A DNA stretch of 64,000 nucleotides from Symbiodinium natans (taxonomy: Eukaryota; Sar; Dinophyceae; Suessiales; Symbiodiniaceae): contig CAJNDS010002094.1 in NCBI GenBank assembly GCA_905221605.1, positions 374,001 through 438,000 of the forward strand, in the 5' to 3' direction. Shown here one piece after another: positions 33,786 through 44,800 of this stretch; positions within the stretch are counted from its first letter, which is position 1, and each line of letters opens with the position of its first letter. The notes beneath the pieces are model-generated. The model searched no databases and was not told the DNA's origin. It worked only from the letters and a program-made list of their open reading frames with translations. The position numbers and the translations under genes are program-made.

Positions 33786-36700
33786 ATGGCCACGCTGAGC
33801 GCGGGCAAGAAGGCAAGGGGTTCTGGGGGGTTTCGGGGGGTTTTAGGGTTTTAAGGGGGTTTTAAGGGGGTTTGTGGGCGGGTTTCAAGGGGGTTTTAAG
33901 GGGGGTTTAAGGGGGTTTGGGGGGGGTTTTAAGGGGGTTTTAAGGGGGTTTTTAAGGTTCAGGCTCCAGGTATATTTAGGTTTTTTTCTTAGGATTTCAT
34001 GTAGGGTTCAGGGGCACGAAGGCAAGGGTTTGATGGAGCAAGCGCGTGCAGGCAGCACCGCCTGAGCCTCTGAGCGCTCATCCCCCTGAACCCCAAGCCA
34101 CCTAAACCCCTAAATCCTTAAATACCTCCCCAAACTTGCTAAACCCTAATCCCCAAATCCCGAAGCCCTAAACCCTAAACCCTAAACCCCGAAATCCCGA
34201 AATCCCGAAACCCCGAAACCCCGAAACCCCCAGAGCAGCCCCCCTTCGTGGGTCTTATTCAGGCAGAGGCCTCGGAGAAGAAGACGAAGGCACCAGGGGT
34301 TTTTGGGGTTTGGGGTAGGGGTTTAGGTTTTTTGGGCCAGGGTTTGGGGGTTTAGGGGGTTTAGGGATTCTAGGGGGATTAGGGGGTTTAGGGGGTTTAG
34401 GGGGATTTAGGGGTTTAGGGGTTCAGGGGTAGAGGGTTTCGGGGGTTTAGGGCTAAGGCTCAGCTGGTTTAGAGGTTCAGGGATTTAAGGGGTTTTGGGT
34501 GGTTTAGAGTTTGGAGTCTAAACTAGGTTTACCATGATATGGGCATGATATTCAGCTTTGAAAACGAAGGGTGTTTGGGGTTGTCGGTTTGCGGAGTGCG
34601 AGAACAAACCTCAAACCTCCACAGCTTTTCAAGGCCTCCAAGAACCTGAAAACCTGAAGACCTAGACCCAAAAACCCTAAACCCTTTTTTCAGCCCTAAA
34701 CCCTAAACCCTGAGCCCTTACAAACCCTAAACCCTAAACAGAAAAGAAGGCACGCAAACCCCGAGGTCTAGAGAATGCAGGGGTCGGAAAGAAGCCCCGC
34801 ACATGAAGGAAGGGGAGCAATGTCCAGCAACGAAGCCAAACCCAAAACCCAAAACCCAAAACCCAAAACCCAAAACCCAAAACCCAAAACCCAAAACCCG
34901 AAACCCTAAACCCTTAACCCTTGACCCTAAACCCTAAACTTTTTGTCATATAATCATCCAATGGATAGAAGTCAAGCAGGCCTTCTCACTCCTTCGTCTT
35001 CCGAGAGCCGTCTGAGCCCTTACCCAAGCCTTATACTGCAAACACGAAAACCCTGAAACGCTAAACCTGAAAGCCCTAAACCTCTAAAGCCTAAACCGAA
35101 GACCCCAACACCCTAGATCCTCAACCCTAAACCCTAAACCCTCAACCCTCAACTCTAAACCCTCAACCCTCAACCCTCAACCCTAAACCCTCAACCCTAA
35201 GCCCTGAACCCTGAATCCGAACCCCGATCCAGGCCTGGAGGCCTTTCCCTTGGAACTACTTGCCCGACAAGGCCCTCCCGGAAGGAGAAGAGGGCTTAGG
35301 GTTCTTAAGGTCTAAGGTTTGGGGTTCAGGGTACTTAGGGTTGAGGGTTCGGGGTTCAGGGTTTAGGGTTAGGGTTAGGCCCCGAATCCCTGAGTGCGAA
35401 GGCCCTACGCCCTGAAGGTTTCAGTTGCTTGTATTTGCCATGTTTGAAGGGGCCTGGGAGAACGGATTTAGGGTTTAGGGGTCTAGAGCTTAGAGTCTAC
35501 AGAGTTGAGGATCTGTAGTGTTTAGGGTCTTTGCTCTGGGGTTAGGTTTTCTTAGGATCTTGCTGGACTCACGCCATCTCGCCAAGCCCGAGGAGCATTG
35601 CCGGAAAGGGTTTAGGGTTTAGGGTTTAGGGTTTAGGGTTCAAAATAGTCCTGAGCCCCATGAAGCCGAAATCCGAAAACCCCCTCTAAACCCTAAACCC
35701 TAGGGTTCAGGGATTCAGAGAAAATCGGAATGCCGCAGAGTCTGGGGTAGTCGCAATTAGGGTTTATGGTTTGGGGTTTAGAACCAGGTTTAGGGCTTAG
35801 GGTTTAGGGTTTAGGGCACCATGTTTAAATGTGACGTGAGTCCGAAACCTCCAGCCCCCAAAGCCCTAAACCCTAAACCTGAAACCCCCCCCCCCTCCCC
35901 CCCCTCAACCTTTACTCAAGGGACTAAAGGAGGGACCCTGATAAGGGACCTTAGGGGTTATTGGGGGTAACTTAGGTATATCGGGACTATATAAGGTATA
36001 TTAGGGGAATAAGATTACGGGTCCCTTCTGGGGTCCCTCCTTATACCCCATGCCCCTTAATTTACAGAGCCTGCCTTAGGTGGCCTTGGTCTGGGGAGCC
36101 GCCGCGGTACTCTTCATCTCGCCTCTCTTCGTGGCACCTCGGCGACGCCCGTGTTGGGGTTCGGCGGCTTTGGTGTTTGAGGGTTTGAGGGCGTTTTTGA
36201 GGAGTGTTTGAGGAGTTTTGGGGGGCTTAGGGCTTGGGTTTCGGCTGGGGCTTTCAAAGTTTAAGGATCTCGGATTTAGGGGTTTTGGATTTGCGGGGAG
36301 CTTACCCAGAAAATTCAAAAACTGCAGCAAAGCTCTCGAGAACAAACTGCAGGGTTCAGGGTGTTTAGGTGTTTGAGGGTTTAAGTTTAAGGTTTTTTCT
36401 CTCAGTAAGGGGTGTTGAGGGGCAGGCGTAGAGGTTAGTACTATTCTAACCCGAAACCCGAAAACTTAAATGCCCAAGTATGGTCGTAGTTTAGGAGGCC
36501 TGGAGTCTTTCACGTGCTTGGAGAGTCTTTAATAGACTTGCAGATCTCTCTTTACTAGTACTACTCTGAGCTGGACACATGTTAGGTTCAGGGAGTTTCG
36601 GTTTTAAGGTTGAGGGGTTAGGGTTCTAAGCTCTGACCTGTGCAACGGAGCGTCTTGTTGGAGCTGTGTATTTCCATAAACACGGGTGTGAGCCCCCTGG

Positions 36701-38877
36701 AAACCCCAGATAAGAACCAAGCAGGAGCCCAAAAACACATAAGGCCCAATACGGTAGGATAATCCCCTACAGAGGTCCTGCTGACTCTTGTTTATCTAGG
36801 GTTGAAGGTTTGCAGGTGGATTTTGTGGATAGTGGAACAAAACCCTCACCGATCTCCCAAGCCTGCCTGAACCGTAAAACATTTTGGTGAGAAGTCTGCG
36901 TCTTGCTGACGGCGAGGTTCTGATTCTTGTCAACCTCTCCTGGTTTCATGTCTGCAACTTTGTCTGGCACCTTGCTTGCACCAGAGCTTCTTGTACCTGT
37001 AGGACCTGTAGTTCTGAAGCCATATAAGCTTCTTCAGAGACACATCTAGAAAGATCAAAATAGGCCCCAGCACCGAGGCCCATCTTCCCAAATTCCGGCA
37101 AACCGCCTGAACACGGGATTGAGGGTTTGGGTTCCGGGTTTAGCCAATTCCCGCTAGACACCCAGCTGAAACCAGGCACCGGACTAGGGAAAAGCCGGTA
37201 TCCTTGCCCCCGAACAGTGGCACAACCCCCCCGCCTCCATAGGGACGTACCTTGCAGGTATACAGGTGTACACCCAAATATTCGACCCAAGGCTTTGTGT
37301 CCTACACCTTCAACCCTGAGTGCCACCACACCCTACCTACACCCTAGACCCTAAACCCAAGACCCAAGACCCAAGACCCTACACCCTACACCCTACACCC
37401 TAACCCAAGACCCTACAGCCTAGACCCCCAGACCCTACACTTGGGTACTAACAGTCGTTGATAGGGATTACAATAGGGGGTACTATAATCCCAATTAACA
37501 GCCCAACCCTGCACCCGAACCCCCATCCATCCGAAGCCTTTTCAGGCATCACCGCAACTTCGCGCGCTGCAAAGAGGCGATTCCCGAGCTGATCCGGTCC
37601 GTGTCGAGGCCCTCTGCGCTTCAGTCAGGAGTAGGGTTTTTTTGGTGTAGGGTTGAGGGCCATGTGTGTAGGTCGCAGGGCGTTTAATGGGGTAGGGGGG
37701 TTGCATGGAGAAGTTGAGGTTGGTTTTGGCACGGTGTGGCAAACGGGTTGGACAGTTTGGCCTTTCGAACCTCCCCAAATTCCGAAAGCCCGGCCCTGTC
37801 AATTGTAGTGTGGAGGGCTGTCTAGCGGTTTGCCATTCTGAGTCTTTTGCTGGCATGGAGCAGAGGTCTTGCGCTGCTGCGCTTGACGCTGGCTTTTGCT
37901 GATGAGGGGGTAATGGGCACTTCGGCGTCTGTGCGGGTATTGGTAAAGTTGGCGAGTCCGTGGTAGGCGAGTGCATCTGAAGGACTCAAGTGGCTTGGCT
38001 GTAGGCAGGAACGGCCAGCAGATCCTGTAGCCATGTGGGGTCCAGGGTTGCTCTCCACCGTCTTCTTTCCAGGCAAGCCTCTGAGTGGTACTCTAAACCT
38101 TGTGAGCGCCCCCCGCTTGGCAGGCCTCTGGGACGGCTGATGATGCAAGACCCCAGGAACCATTCTTACCTGAGCCTCGGCTTGTGTTGGCGTTTAGGGT
38201 CTGGGACCTTTCCCAGCGAAGGCTCATCCCTAGACCCTCTGCCCTAAACCCAATCGCAGCCTAACCCCCAAACCCCAAACCCCAAACCCCAAGCCCCAAG
38301 CCCCAAGCCCCAAGCCCCAAACCCCAAACCCGAAAACCCCAACCCCCAAAACCCCAAACCACAAACCCAACTCCCTTCGGAGCCTCTGAAAAAAACAGAT
38401 ACACCGCCCCAACCGAGGCCCTGGCAGGTTATCGGGGGCGTAGAGCCTGGGCTGCGAAACATGGGGTTTAGGTAAAGCTTAGGGGGTTTTTGGAGGGTGT
38501 CAAGGTTAAGGACTAGGAGTTTCCGTTGCAGGTGCTGGGGGCGCGTCGAATGTCCCGTATTTGGGGCGCCAGTAGATGAGCTTTTTCAATTGAGGGGAAA
38601 TACCAAGGGCCAATGAGTTGGGGGGGTCTTACAGGGCTTTCGGGCTGTTGTTTAGATGCTTGGGTGTTTAGGGGTTTTGGCAGTAATTTCATGTAGCTTC
38701 CGCAGTCGACGCCCCAAACCTGAAATCAACGACACGGCCCTGCCTCCCTCGACTTTTTTTTTTACTTGGGTGTGGTTTTGGGAAAGTTGAGAGGCCTGAG
38801 CCATTCAGGTGGTCCCCGCACTGTTCTTTTGGGCCATGTGGCGCTACGCCAACTTCGGCCGCAGGCTCAGCTCGCAG
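33786..38877 (+). CDS. N-terminal exons of the desaturase-like gene
   Basis: MATLSAGKK (33786-33812) joins AEASEKKTK (34263-34289), both followed by GC donors (AAG|GC). AWRPFPWNYLPDK (35233-35271) follows. 36080-36130 encodes VALVWGAAAVLFISPLF, a clear transmembrane segment. 38809-38877 encodes VVPALFFWAMWRYANFGRRL plus SSQ, a second hydrophobic segment. Between them, 35556-35605 has two open frames (ILLDSRHLAKPEEHCR or DLAGLTPSRQARGALPER), and 37546 (HHRNFARCKEAIPELIRSV in one frame) and 38532 (VLGARRMSRIW) are less certain. The intervening introns hold TTTAGGG / CCCTAAA tracts, the 35.9-kb hairpin and the 37.4-kb MITE relative. Confidence 0.65.
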
Positions 38878-41800
38878 GCAAAAGGAAGCCGAGCACAAAA
38901 GCCGAGGGCCCAACACACACGGGTTTTGGGGTGTAGGGTGCGCGCTGTCAAATCGTTTGCTCCCTCCCTCGCTCTCATGGAACGGTCCGGTTCTTCAGCA
39001 CATCCGGGCAGCTGACATGCCAGGGGAGCACTGGGATCAAGCAGCTGTTTTTGTGCCCCAGGGCTTTAGGACCTTCATAATTCGAAGCTCCTGGCACCTC
39101 AAGAACTGCCCGTGTGGCCAAGGCTTCGAGTTTTCCACGCTTGCCTTCAGCCCAGCTTCGGGGACATTGGGGATGGCTTTGGGGGGGGCTTATGGGTCCA
39201 GGTGTCTCGGGCTTTGGAGGATTTGGGGTGCTTTGTGAACTTATGTTTACGGGCTTGTGGGTTCATGGTTCGGACCTTTTGGGGGGTGGGGGGCTTGGGG
39301 AAGTGGTCAGAACTGCGAGTTGTGAGTATAGGGGCACAGGTAGCGGTTCTTCAGTCGGTTCTTCGGTTCGTTCTATTTTGCCAAGTTCCCGATGAATCTC
39401 TCTTTCCTGTGTCCTAAACCCTAAGCTCTAAACTATGAACCCTCACCCTAAACCCCCCCAAACCCTAAGCTCTCCGTGAGGCCTGCGAGTAAGCTGTCCA
39501 ATTTCTTGGCCTGCAATCCTTGGTTCTGCACTCACGTAATCCGTCCAACTTGCGAAGTCGCGGTCGCCTAACCTGGATGTGGGGTTTAGGCTTTCGGGTT
39601 GAGGGTCTCGCCCTGAGCCCTGAACTCCCTGAGCCCTACACTCTAACCCTGCACCCCAAACTCGGAAACGAAGCTCCGCACCCAAGCGCAATCCACATAC
39701 TTGTCAGGGTGTCAGGCTTCCGTGCTTCAGGACTCAAGCCAAAAGCCTCGACAGTGGGTGTGGGGTTTACGCGGTTTCTGGTTATCCGTTGTTCTTTTGC
39801 AGATTGTTTTGGGGTTTATGCAGTTTAGGGATACTTTGGGTTTTTTTGGGTGGTTGGGTTGGTTCCGCCTTTAACAAGAGAGCTTCAAAGAAGTAGGGTG
39901 CGAAAGTTGTACCACGAGCGAACCCTGTAACCTTTCCCGGAGAGCCCTGATTGCCCCCAGGTCATCTACCACACGCTTCGTGGCGGGCCGCGCTTCCGCC
40001 ACTTCGGCCACATCCACACGCTGGTTCACAAGGAAGGCCATGCCCCTTGGCTGTTTTAAGGGGGGTAGTGTGGGGGTTTAGGTCCATGCTTTGTGGTTCC
40101 TTCAAAAAATCAAAGGGGGCTCGCACACCACGCTTGCTGAACGCCATGAAGCCGGGAAACACCCCCAAGACCCTGAACCCTTACTGTACCCCTAAACCTT
40201 AAAACCCTAGACGCCTTAAGCCTTAAGCCCTAGATGCAGCCGGTACGACCAAGTCTCACACCGGCATCTTCCGCAAGTCGTTCTGGCCGATGAACTACCT
40301 GCTCCTTGGCAACTCCAGGGTGGACTCAGGGGGGTTTAGGGTGTAATGGTTGATTTAGGGCTTAGTGTTTAGGGTCTAGGGTTTTGGGTGGGGTTAGGGC
40401 CTTCGGATTTAAAGGTTCACGGGGTTAAAGACTTAAGGTTCAAGGGGCTTAGACCTTCGATGTAGGGCTTAGGGCCTAGGGACTTTCGGACCTCCACAGA
40501 ACCCTCAGCTACTATTTGCTTAAGGACCCCCAAGGAATATTCAAAAAATGATTCCTGACAAGGGCACTCTAGGGATTGTTATCGTCTACTTTGGGGGGGT
40601 TCTTAAGCACAAAGTAGTGGACCGGTGCCTCCGTTCGAGCTTTCTCGGGTTCTTCCCCCAAGTGGGCCCTGTAGCCTCAAGCCACCAGAACCGAGGCCCT
40701 GCTCCAACTTGTGGGCTTCTGGGTGACTCAGGGCATCGGGCTTAGGGTCCAGGGCCGCCTTTTTTTCATGTGTGTTTTTTTTAAGGGTTTAGAAGCCCTT
40801 TGCCAGCAGCTTTATCCGGGTGCGGTCTGTGCACCCCAGGCTCAGCGCCCGCCAGCAACAGACCCCAGCCCAAGCTTCAAGGTGCGAGTGGTGGATTGGG
40901 CCTTTCTACGGTGTGGTTCCGCATCTGGCCTGCATGGGATGGGCACTCTGAGCTTGGGGCTGGTTTGTGGCCTTGGAAGGTTTCGCCCTACACGAAAAAA
41001 CCCAAACCCCTAAACTTTAAACCCTCAACCCTAAAACCCTAATCCGAAAAGCCCCAAACACCTGAAACCTGGAAACTTCCCCGCCTCCCAACGCTAGCCT
41101 GTCGCATCCTGCCAAGCCCCGGTGACCGCACCGAAAGCGGAGCCAGACACGCCCCACCCCCCCGGCAACCGCCAGACCCTGTATCCAAACTTCCCCCCCT
41201 AACCTCAAGCCCTAAACCCCAGAACCCCCCCAAAACACCCCCCCAAACACCCCCCCCAAACAACCTCCAAACCCCTAAACCCGAAGCCGCACCAAGCCTC
41301 GAACATCCCTTGATACTTGGGATCCCATTTTTTTCTACAATGTCCGCAAAAAAACCTCAGCCCAAGTTCCTAGACCCCCAAGCCTTCTGAGTGTACGACT
41401 TGGGAATTGGGGGTTTTAGCACCTTCGGACTCAAGGAACAGCTATAGCATCGCCCACATGAAGATCCACCACCGGTGGCACAACGACGTCGACGACGTTC
41501 ACACGCATCTCGGCTGCCCGAAGCCCGAAAGCTGGCAAAGAGAGGCCCTTCTAATCCCCGAAAAAACCTTAACGTCCACCCCCCCCCCCACCACCAAAAG
41601 AGACCACACCCTAAACCGCCCTAAACCCTAAAACCCCCCAAACCCTAAACCCCCCCCCCCCCCCTTCAAAAGAAGCCCTAAAGCCCCCAAGCCCCTCGAG
41701 GAACCTAGACCTGGACCGGACCAAGCTGTCCTCGCCGCCTGTCTGGGATTTTAGGTTTAGGGTTCAGGGTTTTACCCTAAACCCCAAGCCCTACACCCCA

Positions 41801-44800
41801 AGCCCTAAAGGGAGGAAGGCTCAGGGATACATGGGTTCTGTTCTGGGGTTTAGGGCTTATAGGGCTTACGGCTATTGTTGATGCGGTTCCAGTCTTACGG
41901 GGGTGCTAAGGGTGCAGGCCTTTGGATTTGGGGTTTTGGGCGATTTAGGAGTATGAGGGCCATGATGTTTACACCACGGTACAGTGCAGACGAACTGGGG
42001 TCAGCAGTGTATGTTCTGCATTTTCGGGCTTAGGATTTAGGGTTTGGGCTCCAGGCTAGAATGTCAGGTTGTGTGTGGCAGAGGCAGCATGGGCGTCGAT
42101 TCCGGAATCACGAGAGCAGAAGTGGTATCGAGTGACCCAGCCCCAAGCCGGAACCTTGATCTTTTTGATCTCTAAAACCCTAAACCCTAAACCTCAAACC
42201 CGAAGCCTCTAAACCCTGAACCTTTGTGGGATTTTCATGCAGGTTGCTGACTACTTCTCTTTTCTCACCCCATCGCCGAATGCTCGCTCAATTAAGAGTT
42301 GAGGCTGTCTCACGAGTGATCTGGAGCAGTCCTCATTGCCAATCGCACGCCTAAAGCCCAACCCCAAACCCCAAACCCCAAACCCCAAACCCCAAACCCC
42401 AAACCCCAAACCCCAAACCCCAAACCCCAAACCCCAAACCCCAAACCCCAAACCCCAACCCCAAACCCCAAACCCCAAACCCCAAGCCCTAAACCCTAAA
42501 CCCCAAACCCTAATCTCAAAAACTCAAAGCCCCCGGAGCCCAAAACCCCCTTCAGGTTCTTCATCTACACGCCGCGTTTCAGCTTGCACCCACGGCTCCA
42601 TAAGAGGGTGCATGGCTCTGGATTTCTGGGTGCTGGGTTTAGGGTTTAGGGTTTAGGGCTTAGGGGCAAGTATAGGGCACTGAGGGTTTGAGGGTTTTGG
42701 GTCTTAGGGCTGAGGGTTTTGCAGTGCAGGTCCCTTCTTTCGGTCTTTCAGGCTTGGGGGCTTTGGTTTTAAAATGCTCTGAAGTTTGGGGTCTTCAGGG
42801 GTCAGGGGGACGGAGGGTTTGAGGATTGCCGGCGCCTTGCAGTCGCGTCAGAGGGCCACCGGAAATCAGGAGTATGCGCTGAGCGGAGAGGTCATGGACC
42901 CATGAAATTCTTGATGTGGTGTGCTGGGGTCGCTCACAAAAAACAGCCGGTGATTGGGGCTTCGAAGAAGCCCTAAACAAAAAAAAGCCTGAACCCTTTG
43001 CGCAAGCTTGCTGATCCCTTCTTCAACACAGCTGAAGAAAGTTGGAAAGGTCGGCCGTGCTAACTTTGAGTCTTCAAAGCCCGAGCACAAAACTTCCAGC
43101 TTCCGGCTTGGGGTTTGGAGTTTAGGGGTTTGGGGTTTAGTGGTTTAGCACTCTCAGCCTAACTGTAAAGCCCTTCAACCCTAAACCCTAAACCCTAAAC
43201 CCTAAACCCTAAACCCTAAACCCGAAACCCTAAACCCTAAACCCTAAACCCTAAACCCTAAACCCTAAACCCTAAGCCCTAAACCCTAAACCCTAAACCC
43301 TAAACCCTAGACCCTAAACGCTAAACCCTAAACCCTAAACCCCTAAACCCTTAGCAGGTACTGGATGGGTATCAGCCCGGTGGCCCTCCTGGCCAAGCGC
43401 AAGGCGCCAGCAATCTGCGAGCCCATCATTCTCAACCCTGAACCCTAAACCCCTAAACCCCTAAACCCCTGAACCCCTAAACTTCCCTAAGCTTCCCTAA
43501 ACTTCCCTAAACATCCCTAAACTTCCCTAAACTTCCCTAAACTTCCCTAAACTTCCCTAAACCCCGAAAACCCTAAACCCCTAAACCCCTAAACCCCGAA
43601 ACCCCTAAACCCCTAAACCCCTAAACCCCTAAACCCCGAAACCCCGAAACCCCTAAACCCCTAAACCCCGAAAACCCGAAACCCCTAAACCCCTAAACCC
43701 CGAAACCCCGAAACCCCTAAACCCCTAAGCCCCTACACCCCTAAACCCCTAAACCCCTAAACCCGAAACCCCTAAACCCCTCAACCCCTAAACCCCCTAA
43801 ACCCTAAAACCTGAACCCTCAAGCCCGAAAATCACCAGAGCAAGCAGCCCATGAATCCCCCAAGCCCTCGTGGCCAAAGCATCATCATCACCTGCAAATC
43901 GGATCCCAACAGAAAAGGCCCCAAAAGGAAGCCCCAAGGTGCAAAGCAAGCCCCCCCGACTAGACTCTCGGGGTTCTCTTGTGGGGGTTTCTTTGGCATT
44001 CCCTGGCATTCCCTCAAACCCCCTAGTGACTGTCGCAACCAGCCCTCGAACACACAACCCCAAGCTTATCCAAAAATCGTAAACCCTACAAACCCTAAAC
44101 CCTAAACCCCAAACCCTAAACCCTAAATCTTAAACCCTGAACCCTGAACCCTGAACCCTGAACCCCATCCCTAAACCCTGAACCCTGAACCCTAAACCCT
44201 AAACCCTAAACCCTAAACCCTAAACCCTAAACCCTAAACCCTAAACCCTAAACCCTAAACCCTAAACCCTAAACCCTATCCCTACCTTGAACCCTTTAAC
44301 CCAGAGCCCCTCCACTGCGAAGGAGTGGGTCCTGGTTCGGCAGATGCTCGAAGGGATGCTGGCCTACTACGGGGTGACGCGCCTCGGCGCGTGTCACCGA
44401 GGTTTAGGGTTTAGGGTGTGGGGTTTAGGGTTCGGGGTTTAGGGTTTGGGGTTTAGGGTTTAGGGAGAAAGGTTTAGGGTTTAGGGTTTAGGGTTTGGGG
44501 TTTGGGGTTTAGGGTTTAAGCGCTCTCAGCCGCTTTCAAAGTTTAGGGTGTAGGGTTTCCGGTTTGAAGTGGTTCTGAGGACAGGTGAGACTTTGGAGTT
44601 CAGGACGTGGGCTTCGTTGAAGGGGGGCAGGGGTGTGGCGTTGTGCTTTTGTGGTGGCTTTGTAGAAACTTCAGAGGACCCAACGCCCCCAGAAGCCGAA
44701 GAAACCCTCAAGCCCTAAAAACCCTTAAAAGCCTAAACCCGCAAAGCCCTTAAACCCCCGCAAAGCCCCAAAGCCCGAAAAGCACTAACACCCTATTAAA

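Noticed and set aside
42251-42656. Pro/Lys/Pro/Gln repeat protein
   Set aside because: A translation of the CCCCAAA tract inside a desaturase intron.
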